From: an uncultured Pelagibacteraceae bacterium
GTDB taxonomy: Bacteria > Pseudomonadota > Alphaproteobacteria > Pelagibacterales > Pelagibacteraceae
Direction of reading: 5' to 3'
Assembly (NCBI GenBank): GCA_902554315.1
Contig: CACDOF010000005.1
Coordinates: forward strand, 1 to 54,370
Length of the DNA stretch: 54,370 nt
Both the position numbers and the translations under genes were made by a program. Shown one piece after another: positions 18,047 through 28,804 of the stretch. The notes beneath the pieces are model-generated. The model had not been told where the DNA came from and searched no databases. It saw only the letters and a list, made by a program, of their open reading frames with translations. Within the stretch, counting starts at the first letter, position 1. Every line of letters begins with the position of its first letter.

Positions 18047-20199
18047 TTTTTTTTACCTTTTTGAGCTCTTGTGCCTGGCATCCCCATGGTTGATCTTCCT
18101 TTTGGATACATTTTGTTATTTTTGCTATACTTTTTTACCTTAGGATTGAGTGTAATCTCTAACTCAGAACTTTCAAGTTTTCTAATTTCATCTCTAATTT
18201 TTGCTGCTTCTTCAAATTCTAAATTACTAGCAGCTTCTTTCATTTGTTTATTTAAAACTTTCAGGTGTTTTTTTAGATTTCCTCCAATATTTTCCCCAGT
18301 TCCAACTTGCACATAATCTTTTTCGTATACACTCTCTAGAATGTCACTTATTTCTTTTTTAATAGTGGTCGCGCTAATTTTATTTTTTTTGTTGTATTCT
18401 AATTGAATATTTCTTCTTCTATCTGTTTCTTTAATGGCTTTTTTTATGCTTTTGGTTTCTTTATCAGCATATAAAATTACTTTTCCTTCTAAATTTCTTG
18501 CAGCTCTTCCAATTGTTTGAATAAGTGAGGTTTCAGATCTTAAAAAACCTTCTTTGTCAGCATCTAATATTCCAACTAAAGCACATTCAGGAATATCAAG
18601 ACCTTCTCTTAATAAATTAATTCCTACTAAAACATCAAATACACCCAACCTTAAGTCTCTCATGATTTCTATTCTCTCAAGAGTATCTATGTCTGAATGT
18701 AAATATCTTACTTTAACACCATTTTCATGTAGATATTCTGTTAAGTCTTCAGCCATTTTTTTTGTTAAAGTTGTAACTAATACTCTATAATTTTTTTCAA
18801 CTGTTTTTTTACATTCGTGCATTAAATCATCAACTTGATTTTTTGCCGGTCTAATTTCTACTGGTGGATCAATTAGTCCAGTTGGACGAATTACTTGATC
18901 TATAAATTTACCTTTTGTTTGTTCTAATTCCCAAGGGCCAGGAGTAGCAGAAACAAATACAGTTTGAGTTCTCATCATATCCCACTCTTCAAACTTTAAT
19001 GGCCTATTATCCATACAAGATGGAAGCCTGAACCCATATTCTGCTAAAGTACTTTTTCTTGATCTATCACCTTTAAACATTCCATTTAGTTGTGGAACTG
19101 TAACGTGGCATTCGTCAACAAATATTAATGTATTGTCAGGAAAATATTCAAATAGAGTGGGAGGAGGTTCTCCAGGTTTTCTCCCAGATAAAAATCTTGA
19201 GTAATTCTCAATCCCAGCACATGAACCAGTCGCTTCAATCATTTCCAAATCAAATTTAGTTCTTTCTTCCAATCTTTGAGCTTCGAGTAATTTATTTTCA
19301 GATTTGTGTTTTTTTAGAGTTATATCCAATTCCCTTCTAATTTTTATAATTGCTTGTTCAATAGTTGGTTTTGGAGTTATATAATGACTATTTGCATAGA
19401 CCTTTATCATATTTAATTCTCTTACTTGATCTCCTGTTAATGGATCGAACTCTTCAATTTTTTCAAGTTTGTCTCCAAACAAACTTAATCTCCACGCTCT
19501 ATCCTCTAAGTGGGAGGGAAAAATTTCTAAATATTCTCCTCTAGCTCTAAACGTACCTCTAAAAAAATTTTGATCATTTCTTTTATATTGAAGAGCAACT
19601 AATGATTTTATTATATGTTCTCGATTATATTCGCTATTTTTCTCAAGAGTTAAAGTCATTTTACTATATGCTTCAACTGAACCAAGCCCATAAATGCAAG
19701 ATACACTGGCTACAATTAAAACATCATCTCTTTCAAGAAGAGATCTTGTTGCGGAATGTCTCATTCTATCAATTTGTTCATTAATAGATGCTTCTTTTTC
19801 AATATATGTATCTGATCTTGGAACATATGCCTCAGGAGTATAATAGTCATAATAAGAAACAAAATATTCCACTGCATTGTCTGGAAAGAAACTTTTCATT
19901 TCACCATATAGCTGAGCTGCTAAAGTCTTATTTGGCGCCAGAATTAATGCTGGCCTATTAGTTTCTTCTATAACCTTAGCCATAGTAAAGGTTTTTCCAG
20001 AGCCAGTTACTCCAAGCAAAACTTGATTAAATGCATTCTTTTTTGCACCCTGAACTAATTTTTTAATAGCTTCTGGCTGATCTCCTGCAGGCCTAAAATC
20101 AGATTTAATTTTAAATTTTTTGCCACCCTCGAGTTTTCCACTAATTCTTGGATTTTTACTCTGTATATCTGTAATTAAATCTTGATATGTATTTTCCAT
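18028..20199 (-). CDS. uvrB: excinuclease ABC subunit B
   Basis: A 723-residue DNA helicase-like damage-verification subunit of nucleotide excision repair. It has Walker [11 protein letters not shown] (63-72), the beta-hairpin motif [12 protein letters not shown], Walker B FVDECHVT, motif [21 protein letters not shown], and a C-terminal UVR domain ([19 protein letters not shown]) that binds UvrC. A basic tail of about 45 residues follows. It is first in the uvrB-SDR-folB-uvrC-pgsA run, with a 35-base spacer to the divergent aminotransferase gene. Confidence 0.98.
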   Translation of the reverse strand: MENTYQDLITDIQSKNPRISGKLEGGKKFKIKSDFRPAGDQPEAIKKLVQGAKKNAFNQVLLGVTGSGKTFTMAKVIEETNRPALILAPNKTLAAQLYGEMKSFFPDNAVEYFVSYYDYYTPEAYVPRSDTYIEKEASINEQIDRMRHSATRSLLERDDVLIVASVSCIYGLGSVEAYSKMTLTLEKNSEYNREHIIKSLVALQYKRNDQNFFRGTFRARGEYLEIFPSHLEDRAWRLSLFGDKLEKIEEFDPLTGDQVRELNMIKVYANSHYITPKPTIEQAIIKIRRELDITLKKHKSENKLLEAQRLEERTKFDLEMIEATGSCAGIENYSRFLSGRKPGEPPPTLFEYFPDNTLIFVDECHVTVPQLNGMFKGDRSRKSTLAEYGFRLPSCMDNRPLKFEEWDMMRTQTVFVSATPGPWELEQTKGKFIDQVIRPTGLIDPPVEIRPAKNQVDDLMHECKKTVEKNYRVLVTTLTKKMAEDLTEYLHENGVKVRYLHSDIDTLERIEIMRDLRLGVFDVLVGINLLREGLDIPECALVGILDADKEGFLRSETSLIQTIGRAARNLEGKVILYADKETKSIKKAIKETDRRRNIQLEYNKKNKISATTIKKEISDILESVYEKDYVQVGTGENIGGNLKKHLKVLNKQMKEAASNLEFEEAAKIRDEIRKLESSELEITLNPKVKKYSKNNKMYPKGRSTMGMPGTRAQKGKKKWKQIK

Positions 20200-20234
20200 A
20201 TATTATTAAAGTATTAGAATAAAAACATTTTTCA

Positions 20235-21422
20235 ATGAGCATAATATCTAACAGTTTAAACAGAATAAAACCTTCGCCTACAATAGCCGTTTCACAAAAA
20301 GCTAGAGAATTAAAAGCGGCAGGAAAGGATGTTATTGGTTTAGGAGCGGGTGAACCAGATTTTGATACACCTAACAACATTAAAAATGCCGCTATAAAAG
20401 CTATTAGAGCGGGAGATACTAAATATACAGCAGTTGATGGAACTCCAGCTTTAAAAAATGCAATAATAAAAAAATTTAAAAAAGAAAATAACCTAAAATA
20501 TTCTTTAGACGAAATAACAGTTGGAACAGGTGGAAAGCAAGTTCTTTACAATGCTTTTATGGCAACTTTAAATAAGGGTGATGAAGTAATTATTCCTGCA
20601 CCTTTTTGGGTTTCTTATCCCGATATGGTCTTACTGGCAGGAGGAAAACCAAAAATTGTAAAATGCAGTGAAGCTGAAAATTTTAAGTTAACTCCTTCAA
20701 AACTTAAAAAAGTTATTTCTAAAAAAACTAAATGGTTGATATTAAATTCGCCTTCGAATCCTACTGGCGTAAGTTATTCAAAAAATGAAATAAAAAAATT
20801 GTCTAAAGTATTAATTAAGCACAAGAAAATTTACATATTAAGTGATGATATTTATGAGCATATCTCTTACGATAAATCAAAATATTTTACGATTGCACAA
20901 ATCTCAAATTTAAAAAATAGAACTCTAACCATGAATGGTGTTAGTAAATCATATGCAATGACAGGATGGAGAATAGGTTATGCAGGTGGACCAAAAGAAA
21001 TAATAAAAGCTATTCGTAAGGTTCAATCACAATCAACATCTAATCCTTCATCTGTAAGTCAGGCGGCGGCAGTTGAAGCTTTAAATGGAAACCAGAAATT
21101 TATAAAAATAAGATCTAAAGAATTTAAAAAAAGAAGAGATTTTGTAGTTAATAGTCTAAATAATATAAAAGGTATTAGTTGCTTAAAACCTAATGGTGCT
21201 TTTTATGTTTTTCCAAGTTGTAAAAAATTATTAGGAAATAAAACAAAGCTAAAAACAGATACAGAATTTGTTAAAAAACTTCTAGAAAAAACAAATGTAG
21301 CAGTAGTTCAAGGATCTGCATTTGGTTTGCCAGGATATTTTAGAATTTCTTATGCTACTTCAATGAAAAAATTAAAAAAAGCAATGATAAGAATAAAATC
21401 ATTCTGCGAAAGCATAAGCTAA
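20235..21422 (+). CDS. aspC: class I pyridoxal-phosphate aminotransferase (aspartate aminotransferase, AspC type)
   Basis: A 395-residue fold-type I enzyme that interconverts aspartate/oxaloacetate with glutamate/2-oxoglutarate. Motifs: GLGAGEPDFDTPNNIK (N-terminal family signature), GTGGKQVLYNA, LNSPSNPTGVSYSK with the substrate Asn, the PLP lysine in SKSYAMTGWRIGYA, and FRISYATS with the substrate-carboxylate Arg. The pattern fits the Igamma (alphaproteobacterial) aspartate/prephenate aminotransferase group; activity on prephenate is possible. It is followed 18 bases later by a small NAD(P)-binding gene. Confidence 0.9.
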   Translation: MSIISNSLNRIKPSPTIAVSQKARELKAAGKDVIGLGAGEPDFDTPNNIKNAAIKAIRAGDTKYTAVDGTPALKNAIIKKFKKENNLKYSLDEITVGTGGKQVLYNAFMATLNKGDEVIIPAPFWVSYPDMVLLAGGKPKIVKCSEAENFKLTPSKLKKVISKKTKWLILNSPSNPTGVSYSKNEIKKLSKVLIKHKKIYILSDDIYEHISYDKSKYFTIAQISNLKNRTLTMNGVSKSYAMTGWRIGYAGGPKEIIKAIRKVQSQSTSNPSSVSQAAAVEALNGNQKFIKIRSKEFKKRRDFVVNSLNNIKGISCLKPNGAFYVFPSCKKLLGNKTKLKTDTEFVKKLLEKTNVAVVQGSAFGLPGYFRISYATSMKKLKKAMIRIKSFCESIS

Positions 21423-21440
21423 ATTTAATAAAACTTATAA

Positions 21441-22097
21441 ATGAAGACAGCATTAATATTTGGCACATCAGGCCTAATCGGGAGTCAAATACTTAAATTA
21501 TTAATTAATGATGATAATTATAATAAAATCAAAATTTTTGTACGATCAATTCAAGAAATCAACGTACCTAAAGTAGAAATGATTTTAACAGATTTTAAAA
21601 ATTTAGATAATTATAAAGATAATATTAAGGGTGATGATTGCTATTTTTGCATTGGAACAACAAAAAAAAATGCACCTGATAAGAATGAATATAGAAGAAT
21701 TGAATATAATATTCCTGTTGATGTAGCAAAAATTGCAAAATCAAATTCAGTTAAATCATTTATTTATGTATCGTCTGGTTTTGCAGATCCAAATAGTTCT
21801 GGCGATTATTTGAAAAATAAAGGAGAGGTTGAAGAAGAGCTTAAAAAGTTAAATTTTACTAATCTTGGAATAATGAGACCAGCATTTTTAATGGGCAACA
21901 GAAAAGAAAAAAGAATTGGAGAAAAGTTAGGACTTATTTTTTTCAAAATTATTTCACCTTTATTTTTAGGAAAATTAAAAAAAATGAAGCCTATACATTC
22001 AGAATTTGTTGCAAGAGCTATGATAAAAGTAGCTAAAAATAATTTTCAAAAAACTATTTTTGAATCCAATGAGATAGTAGAATTAAATAATTCTTAA
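21441..22097 (+). CDS. NAD(P)-binding protein, atypical SDR (HTATIP2-like)
   Basis: A 218-residue single-Rossmann-domain protein. It starts with the dinucleotide loop GTSGLIGSQIL. DDCYFCIGTTKKN and FIYVSSGFADPN then match the atypical SDR family that includes HTATIP2/TIP30, and RPAFLMGNRKEKRIGEKLG is also a family element. The canonical Tyr-x3-Lys active site is not evident, so a scaffold or redox-sensing role is possible and no substrate is offered. It ends 2 bases before the convergent cupredoxin gene. Confidence 0.7.
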   Translation: MKTALIFGTSGLIGSQILKLLINDDNYNKIKIFVRSIQEINVPKVEMILTDFKNLDNYKDNIKGDDCYFCIGTTKKNAPDKNEYRRIEYNIPVDVAKIAKSNSVKSFIYVSSGFADPNSSGDYLKNKGEVEEELKKLNFTNLGIMRPAFLMGNRKEKRIGEKLGLIFFKIISPLFLGKLKKMKPIHSEFVARAMIKVAKNNFQKTIFESNEIVELNNS

Positions 22098-22099
22098 AG

Positions 22100-22597
22100 T
22101 TATAAGCTTTTAATTTTTGCAATCATGCCTGACTCATAATGACCAGGGACATTACAAGCTGCTTCAAGTTTTGAGTCCGTATTAAACTTCCATATAATTT
22201 CACCACTTTTATTTGGTTCTAGCAAAACACTATTAGCGTGAGAATGACTCATTGAGTGATCTTTTTTAGATATCTCTTTCATTTTTTTTTTATCAATTTT
22301 ATCTGTTAATAATATTTCATATTCTACCATTTTCATCATTTCTGGCTGATGTTTTAAATGCATTTCTTTAGTAGCGATATTAAATTCATGAACAAACTCT
22401 CCATAGTTATGTACAATAAATTTTATTGTTTGATTTTTTGTTATCTTTATTTCGCTAGGTTCAAAATAATTATCATACATTTTTATTTCAATAATTTTAT
22501 CAACGTTGTTTGGATCACCTTTTTCGCCAATCATTTTCATTGATCCGGCAAACGAAATAGTTGGAATTAAAAAAAATAATAATAAAAATTTTTTCAT
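22100..22597 (-). CDS. secreted cupredoxin (type 1 copper protein)
   Basis: A 165-residue protein with a signal peptide (about 1-18, FFLIPTISFAGS). A beta-barrel core follows with all four type 1 copper ligands of a plastocyanin-like fold: H in GEFVHEFNI, then C, H and M in CNVPGHYESGM. A Met/His-rich insertion (MHLKHQPEMMKMVE and KDHSMSHSHAN) may bind more copper. It may act as a periplasmic electron carrier or copper chaperone. It is downstream of psiE and trxB on the same strand. Confidence 0.82.
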   Translation of the reverse strand: MKKFLLLFFLIPTISFAGSMKMIGEKGDPNNVDKIIEIKMYDNYFEPSEIKITKNQTIKFIVHNYGEFVHEFNIATKEMHLKHQPEMMKMVEYEILLTDKIDKKKMKEISKKDHSMSHSHANSVLLEPNKSGEIIWKFNTDSKLEAACNVPGHYESGMIAKIKSL

Positions 22598-22610
22598 GGA
22601 AACTACTTAG

Positions 22611-23000
22611 TTATTTAGAAATTTTTTTTCTTTTTTTTTCCAAGCCTACTAATGGCGAATTTCTAAATCTTAAAATAAGTATTGCTAAGGCAATTAATAC
22701 TATAGCTCCAGCCTCATAAAGAAGTATTTCAGGGTTAATATTTTTTCCTTGCAAAATTATAAATCTAGAAAGAGCCGTTATTGCTATAAAAAGAGGCAAA
22801 GTAATTTGAATGGACTGACTTTCCCAAAAAACTCTAACCATTGCTAGTACTTCTAAATAAAGAAAAAGAAGTATTAAATCAGCTAAAGATATTTTTTTAA
22901 CTGCAATCATTTGAAGAATTTCAATACCAAAAGCTATTACTGTGCAAAATAAGATTATTATTAATGCTAAAAGTTGAATTTGTTTTACTATTTTTTCCAT
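22611..23000 (-). CDS. PsiE-family membrane protein
   Basis: A 129-residue protein with four predicted transmembrane helices (about 9-31, 38-60, 63-84, 90-110). The helix-2 stretch LILLFLYLEVLAMVR resembles phosphate-starvation-inducible PsiE proteins. The family's biochemical role is unknown. It lies 7 bases after trxB and 13 bases before the cupredoxin gene, so the three are likely cotranscribed. Confidence 0.7.
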   Translation of the reverse strand: MEKIVKQIQLLALIIILFCTVIAFGIEILQMIAVKKISLADLILLFLYLEVLAMVRVFWESQSIQITLPLFIAITALSRFIILQGKNINPEILLYEAGAIVLIALAILILRFRNSPLVGLEKKRKKISK

Positions 23001-23007
23001 ATTAATC

Positions 23008-23955
23008 TTACTTAGAGGCTAAATATTTTTCCGCTTCTAAAGCGGACATGCAGCCCATTCCTGCAGCAGTTACTGCCTGCCTAAAAATTTTATCTTTAAC
23101 ATCACCTGCAGCAAAAACACCGGGGATATTTGTCTCAGTAGAATCTGGTTTAGTAATTAAATACCCTTCTTTATCCATATTTAATTGATCTTTGAACAGT
23201 TGAGTAGCCGGATCATGTCCTATAGCAATGAAAAGTCCATCAATTTTTAATTCTTTAATATCATTGGTTTTTACGTTTTTGATTTTTAATCCCTTAACAT
23301 TTTTTGGATTATCATCACCAATTACTTCTTCAACTACGCTATCCCAAATGATTTCTATTTTTTTATTTTCCATTAATTTTTTTTGTAGAAGTTTTTCTGC
23401 TCTTAGCTCATCTCTTCTGTGAATTAACTGAACTTTTGAAGCGAATTTTGTCAGAAACATTGCTTCTTCTACAGCTGCATTTCCTCCTCCAACAACCGCA
23501 ACTGTTTTTTCTTTGAAAAAAAATCCGTCACATGTTGCACATGCCGAAACTCCAAATCCTCTAAATTTTTGTTCAGACTCAATATTTAACCATCTTGCTT
23601 GAGCTCCTGTCGAAATAATTATTGAGTCAGCTGTATATTTTTCACCACCATCTCCTATAGCTTCAAATGGTTTGGATTTTAAATTTACTGAAGAAATATG
23701 ATCCTCAACCATTTCAGTCCCCACAGCTTTGGCTTGGTCTCTCATTTGTTCCATTAACCAAGGTCCTTGTATTACTTCTGCAAATCCAGGATAATTTTCT
23801 ACATCAGTTGTCGTTGTTAATTGTCCTCCTGGCTCCATTCCTGAAACCATAATAGGTTTAAGCATAGCTCTTGCAGCATAGACTGCAGCTGTGTATCCGG
23901 CTGGACCAGATCCAATTATTAACACTTTTGTGTGTTTAGTTGGATTTTGACTCAT
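23008..23955 (-). CDS. trxB: thioredoxin reductase (NADPH)
   Basis: A 315-residue flavoprotein. It has the FAD loop IIGSGPAGYTAAVYAAR (about 13-29), the redox pair C139-A-T-C142, the NADPH loop VVGGGNAAVEEAMF and the C-terminal FAD motif GVFAAGDVKD. It reduces thioredoxin at the expense of NADPH in the cytoplasm. It heads the trxB-psiE-cupredoxin run and is divergent from the ELM1-like gene with a 21-base spacer. Confidence 0.97.
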   Translation of the reverse strand: MSQNPTKHTKVLIIGSGPAGYTAAVYAARAMLKPIMVSGMEPGGQLTTTTDVENYPGFAEVIQGPWLMEQMRDQAKAVGTEMVEDHISSVNLKSKPFEAIGDGGEKYTADSIIISTGAQARWLNIESEQKFRGFGVSACATCDGFFFKEKTVAVVGGGNAAVEEAMFLTKFASKVQLIHRRDELRAEKLLQKKLMENKKIEIIWDSVVEEVIGDDNPKNVKGLKIKNVKTNDIKELKIDGLFIAIGHDPATQLFKDQLNMDKEGYLITKPDSTETNIPGVFAAGDVKDKIFRQAVTAAGMGCMSALEAEKYLASK

Positions 23956-23976
23956 ATGAAAGCTATATAGTGATTA

Positions 23977-24921
23977 ATGACTAAATTAAAAGGTATATTA
24001 TTGACCGAGGGAATGCATGGCATGATAAGCCAAGTTGAGGGTTTGGCCAAAGCTTTAGATATTGATTTTTCACACCATAAAGTTGAATTAAAACATTTTT
24101 GGAAATTGATTCCACCAAGACTTACACCTCTCTCAAATATTTCCTTTAAAGAAATAAAAACTTCTGATTTTGATATTATAATATCTTGTGGAAGAAAAAG
24201 TGTAATACCTTCTATTTATCTTAAAAAAATTTCAAAAAAAAAAATTTATAATATTCATATTCAAGATCCAAAAGTAAATTATGATTTTTTTGATTTGATA
24301 GTTGCACCTGAGCATGATGGAATTAGCTCTAGCAATATAATAAATACTAAGGGCGCAATTCACTATTTGACTGATAGCGAAATTAAAGACAATTCAGATT
24401 ATCTAAAGTCTTTTATTAAAAATGATGAAAGAAAAATATTTGCATTTATTATGGGAGGGCCAAATAAGTATTATGATTACTCAACTAAAAATATGAAAAG
24501 AATTTTTTCTACTTTATATAATTTAAATAAAAAACAAAATTTTCAATTAGTAATTATTCCATCAATGAGAACACCAAAAAATACCATTCAATATGCAAAA
24601 GAATTCTTTGGAGAAAGTCATACAGTTATAGAGAATATTGATAAAAAAGCTTATTTGTCTGCATTAGCTTTAGCTGAATATATAATAGTTACTTGTGACT
24701 CTAGTTCTATGATTTCTGAGGCTGCTTTAACAGGCAAACCTATTTATATTGCTAATATTTTACCTAAAAAAAATGACAGAAGATTTCAAAAATTTAGAAA
24801 TTTATTTAGAGAATTAAACATAACTAGAAATTTAGGAGAACCGTTTGAAAGTTGGAGCTATGAAAAACTTGATGAAACGAATAGAGTTGCAAAAATTATA
24901 AAAGAAAGAATCAATTTGTAA
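23977..24921 (+). CDS. ELM1-family protein (COG3660, GT-B-like fold)
   Basis: A 314-residue protein of the family named after plant mitochondrial fission factor ELM1. Typical elements are LTEGMHGMISQVEGLAKAL, DIIISCGRKSVIPSIYLKK, IHIQDPKVNYDFFDLIVAPEHDG and VTCDSSSMISEAALTGKP, which resemble the donor-binding end of GT-B glycosyltransferases. Bacterial members are of unproven function. It overlaps the next gene, a 2OG-Fe(II) oxygenase, by one base, suggesting a two-gene operon. Confidence 0.78.
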   Translation: MTKLKGILLTEGMHGMISQVEGLAKALDIDFSHHKVELKHFWKLIPPRLTPLSNISFKEIKTSDFDIIISCGRKSVIPSIYLKKISKKKIYNIHIQDPKVNYDFFDLIVAPEHDGISSSNIINTKGAIHYLTDSEIKDNSDYLKSFIKNDERKIFAFIMGGPNKYYDYSTKNMKRIFSTLYNLNKKQNFQLVIIPSMRTPKNTIQYAKEFFGESHTVIENIDKKAYLSALALAEYIIVTCDSSSMISEAALTGKPIYIANILPKKNDRRFQKFRNLFRELNITRNLGEPFESWSYEKLDETNRVAKIIKERINL

Positions 24922-25583
24922 TGTCATTTTTAAATTCAGTTTTAAACAATTCACGAAAATTCGAAGATCCTTTTTCACATTGGGAGTTAAACGAACCTCT
25001 TACAAATGATCAAATTGAAGAAATAGTAAGAGCAGATATTGCAAATCCTATTGAACATGATTTGAATTATGACGGAACTAGAGCTATTGATGGTGGTGAA
25101 GGGAAATTTAGACAAGGAATTTCAGATGGAGGCAAAGCCTTAAAGTTCAGATGTTTTATTACCAAAAAAAATTCAAATGAATTTCCAGCACTAACTAATT
25201 TTGTAAATGAACTTCAAAAAAAAGAAACTCATCAAAAAATATCTAATTTGATTAATAAGGATTTATCAAACTCTTATGTTAGAGTTGAAGTAATATGTGA
25301 TAGAGAAGGGTTCTGGCTTAAGCCTCATTGCGATATTAAGGAAAAACAAATGTCATGTTTATTATTTGTTAATAAACATAACGAAAGCGAAGGTCTTGGC
25401 ACTGATTTTTATGATAACAATCTTGTAAAAGTTAAAACTCTTCCATATAGAGATAACTATGGATATTTTTTTTCAAGTGGTCCTAATACTTGGCATGGCA
25501 TGGAGAAAAAAAAAATAGTTAAAGAAAGAAGATGCTTGCAAGTAAATTATGTGACTTTCCAAACTGATTGGAAGGTAGACTAG
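24921..25583 (+). CDS. 2-oxoglutarate/Fe(II)-dependent oxygenase-like protein
   Basis: A 220-residue double-stranded beta-helix protein. The facial triad is visible: H136 and D138 in KPHCDI, H192 in NTWHGM, and R204 as the expected 2-oxoglutarate-binding residue. The N-terminal part (1-110) has no motif that I recognise. The substrate is unknown; protein, lipid or sugar hydroxylation are all open. It is coupled to the ELM1-like gene upstream (TAATG-type overlap) and overlaps carB, convergent, by 4 bases. Confidence 0.75.
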   Translation: MSFLNSVLNNSRKFEDPFSHWELNEPLTNDQIEEIVRADIANPIEHDLNYDGTRAIDGGEGKFRQGISDGGKALKFRCFITKKNSNEFPALTNFVNELQKKETHQKISNLINKDLSNSYVRVEVICDREGFWLKPHCDIKEKQMSCLLFVNKHNESEGLGTDFYDNNLVKVKTLPYRDNYGYFFSSGPNTWHGMEKKKIVKERRCLQVNYVTFQTDWKVD

Positions 25584-28500
25584 TAATCTTGTAAAGACTT
25601 AACTTTTAACCTTTTTGTTTTAAGTGATTTTATTGCTTCTAAAAAAGCATATGCCGTCGACATATTTGTACAATAGGGAATTTTATTTGCCAAAGTTCCT
25701 CTTCTCAATGATCTGGCATCACTTACTCTATGTTCTCTGTTACCTCCACCAGTATTAATTACCAAAGAAATTTTCTTGGAATTTAATACATCAACTATAT
25801 GAGGTCTTCCGCTACTGACTTTATTTATTTTTCTGCATTTAATACCATTTTCAGATAAAACTTTTGTAGTTCCTTTTGTTGCGCATAAAGTGAAACCAAG
25901 TTTTTTTAATCTTTGAGCGATACCTACAATTTCTTGCTTGTGAGCGTCTTTTACAGATAAAAAAGCCATTCCTTTTCTCGGTAATGAATTTGAAGCTGCC
26001 ATTTGGCTTTTTGCAATTGCCATACCAAAATCATCATCAAAACCCATCACTTCTCCAGTTGATTTCATTTCTGGGCCAAGAATAAGATCACTGTCAGGAA
26101 ATTTATTAAAAGGAAACACTGCTTCTTTAACTGCAAATCTTTTATTTGTTTTGTATTTTAATTTGTATCGAGAAAGTTTTTCTCCTGCCATTATTTTTGA
26201 TGCAATTTTTGCAAGCGGAATACCATTAGCTTTAGATACAAATGGAACAGTTCTGCTCGCTCTAGGGTTCACTTCTATTACATAAATCTCATCTTTTTTT
26301 ATTGCGAATTGAATATTTAAAAAACCTTTCACATTTAGTGCTAAGGCTAATTTTCTAGTTTGGATTTTTAATTCTTTCAAAAGATTATCTTTAATAGATA
26401 CCGGAGGCAAACAACAAGCCGAATCCCCAGAATGAATGCCCGCTTCCTCTATATGTTGCATAATACCAGCAACATAAACATCTTTACCATCGGATATAGC
26501 ATCAACATCGACTTCCATTGCTTGATCAATAAATTTATCAATTAATATTGGATTTTGTTCAGAAGCTTTAAAAGCTTCATTAATAAATTTTTTTAATTGA
26601 CTTTTATCATGAACTATTTCCATAGCCCTCCCCCCCAAAACATATGATGGTCTAACAACAACTGGAAGTCCTATATTTTCCGAAATTTTTATTGCTTGCT
26701 TAAACGTATTAGCGATTCCACTTTTTGCTTGCTTTAAGTTGAGTTTTATTAATAAGTTTCTAAATCTATCTCTATCTTCCGCAAGATCGATTGATGAATA
26801 TTGAGTTCCAAGAATAGGTAATTTATTTTCATTCAAAAATTTAGCTAATTTAATTGGAGTTTGTCCTCCAAATTGAGTTATAACTCCCAATAGATTGCCT
26901 TTTGATTTCTCTTTTAAAATAATGTTTAGAACATACTCATCAATTAATGGCTCAAAATAAAGTCTATCACTTGTATCGTAATCAGTTGAAACAGTTTCAG
27001 GATTGCAATTAATCATAATTGTTTCAAATCCAGCTTCTTTTAGAGCAAAACTTGCCTGACAACAGCAATAATCAAACTCAATTCCTTGACCAATCCTATT
27101 TGGACCTCCTCCAAGAATTATTATTTTTTTCTTATTGGTTGGATTAGCCTCACATTCCGTATTCAATGAAAAATTTCTTTGATATGTTGAATACATATAA
27201 GGCGTAAATGATTTAAATTCTGCCGCACAAGTATCTACTTTTTTAAATACTGGAAAAATTTTTAATGCAATTCTTTTAGATCTAACAATTTTTTCCTTTA
27301 TTTTGGTAAGTTCAGATAATTTTTTGTCTGAAAAGCCGATAGATTTAATTCTATTAAATTCATTAAATGTTTTAGGCAAACCATTTTTAATAATTTTCTT
27401 TTCTTCATCTACAATCTCCTTAATTTGACCAAGGAACCAAGGGTCAACTTTTGACAATTTATATATCTGATTTAAAGAAATGTTTTTTCTAAAAGCTTCA
27501 GCAATTAGTAATAATTTATTAGGAATATTAATTTTTAATTGCTTTAAGATTTCTTTTTTTGAATAGTCAAAAATATTATCCATTCCAGACAAGCCAGTTT
27601 CTAGTGATACCAATGCTTTTTGAAAAGACTCCTTAAAATTTCTTCCAATTGCCATTGCTTCTCCAACCGATCTCATTGAAGTGCCTAAAATCGCTTTAGT
27701 GTCTGAAAATTTTTCAAAAGTAAATCTTGGTATTTTTGTAACAACATAATCTATTGTTGGTTCAAATGATGCTGGAGTTACCTTAGTAATTTCGTTTTGA
27801 AGTTCATCTAATGTATAGCCAACTGCTAGTTTTGCAGCTACTTTAGCTATTGGAAAGCCAGTAGCTTTAGATGCCAAAGCTGAGGATCTTGAAACTCTAG
27901 GATTCATTTCAATTATAACCATTCTTCCATTTTTAGGATTTATTGCGAATTGGACATTTGATCCACCTGTTTCAACTCCAATTTTTCTTAAACATGCGAT
28001 AGATGCATTTCTCATTACTTGATATTCTTTATCAGTTAAAGTTAGAGCAGGCGCTATAGTAACCGAGTCACCCGTATGAGTTCCCATTGGATCTACATTT
28101 TCAATCGAACAAATTATTATACAGTTATCATTTCTATCTCTAACAACTTCCATTTCAAATTCCTTCCAACCATCTAGACATTCTTCTACCAAAACTTGAT
28201 TTTGTGGTGACTCATGCATTCCTTCTTTGACCACTTTAAAGAAATCTTTTTTGGTTCTCGCTATTCCACCACCCAGTCCACCCAATGTAAATGAAGGTCT
28301 AATGATTGCAGGTAGTCCAATTTTTTTTAAACATTTTGATGCTTTTTTGTAATTATTTAAAATTTCGGATTTAGGTAAATCAATACCAATATCTGACATA
28401 TTTTTTCTAAATTTTTTTCTGTCCTCTGCATTTGCTATTGCTTTAGAGTTTGCTCCGATAAGTTCAATTTTATATTTTTTTAATATTCCATTTTTCTCAG

Positions 28501-28804
28501 CCTTTATTGCTAAGTTTAAAGCAGTTTGTCCTCCCATTGTTGGAAGTATTGCATCTGGTCTTTCTTTTTTAATTACTTCTTCAAGCACTTCTATTGAAAT
28601 AGGTTCTATATATGTTTTATCAGCTACTTCAGGGTCTGTCATAATTGTTGCTGGATTTGAATTTATTAATATTACCTTATAACCTTCGTCTTTAAGTGCC
28701 TTACAAGCTTGAGTTCCCGAATAATCAAATTCACATGCTTGACCAATTATTATTGGTCCAGCTCCGATTACTAATATTTTTTTAATGTCTCTTCTTTTTG
28801 GCAT
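25580..28804 (-). CDS. carB: carbamoyl-phosphate synthase large subunit
   Basis: A 1074-residue synthetase that forms carbamoyl phosphate from bicarbonate, ATP and ammonia for arginine and pyrimidines. The two ATP-grasp halves (about 1-400 and 550-935) share paired motifs such as [22 protein letters not shown] and [22 protein letters not shown]. An oligomerisation segment lies between them and an MGS-like allosteric domain at about 936-1074 ([19 protein letters not shown]). The start overlaps carA by 23 bases. Confidence 0.98.
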   Translation of the reverse strand: MPKRRDIKKILVIGAGPIIIGQACEFDYSGTQACKALKDEGYKVILINSNPATIMTDPEVADKTYIEPISIEVLEEVIKKERPDAILPTMGGQTALNLAIKAEKNGILKKYKIELIGANSKAIANAEDRKKFRKNMSDIGIDLPKSEILNNYKKASKCLKKIGLPAIIRPSFTLGGLGGGIARTKKDFFKVVKEGMHESPQNQVLVEECLDGWKEFEMEVVRDRNDNCIIICSIENVDPMGTHTGDSVTIAPALTLTDKEYQVMRNASIACLRKIGVETGGSNVQFAINPKNGRMVIIEMNPRVSRSSALASKATGFPIAKVAAKLAVGYTLDELQNEITKVTPASFEPTIDYVVTKIPRFTFEKFSDTKAILGTSMRSVGEAMAIGRNFKESFQKALVSLETGLSGMDNIFDYSKKEILKQLKINIPNKLLLIAEAFRKNISLNQIYKLSKVDPWFLGQIKEIVDEEKKIIKNGLPKTFNEFNRIKSIGFSDKKLSELTKIKEKIVRSKRIALKIFPVFKKVDTCAAEFKSFTPYMYSTYQRNFSLNTECEANPTNKKKIIILGGGPNRIGQGIEFDYCCCQASFALKEAGFETIMINCNPETVSTDYDTSDRLYFEPLIDEYVLNIILKEKSKGNLLGVITQFGGQTPIKLAKFLNENKLPILGTQYSSIDLAEDRDRFRNLLIKLNLKQAKSGIANTFKQAIKISENIGLPVVVRPSYVLGGRAMEIVHDKSQLKKFINEAFKASEQNPILIDKFIDQAMEVDVDAISDGKDVYVAGIMQHIEEAGIHSGDSACCLPPVSIKDNLLKELKIQTRKLALALNVKGFLNIQFAIKKDEIYVIEVNPRASRTVPFVSKANGIPLAKIASKIMAGEKLSRYKLKYKTNKRFAVKEAVFPFNKFPDSDLILGPEMKSTGEVMGFDDDFGMAIAKSQMAASNSLPRKGMAFLSVKDAHKQEIVGIAQRLKKLGFTLCATKGTTKVLSENGIKCRKINKVSSGRPHIVDVLNSKKISLVINTGGGNREHRVSDARSLRRGTLANKIPYCTNMSTAYAFLEAIKSLKTKRLKVKSLQDY

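Noticed and set aside
20156..20380. Minus-strand frame spanning uvrB start and aminotransferase start
   Set aside because: It lies antisense to two well-supported genes and has no family motif.
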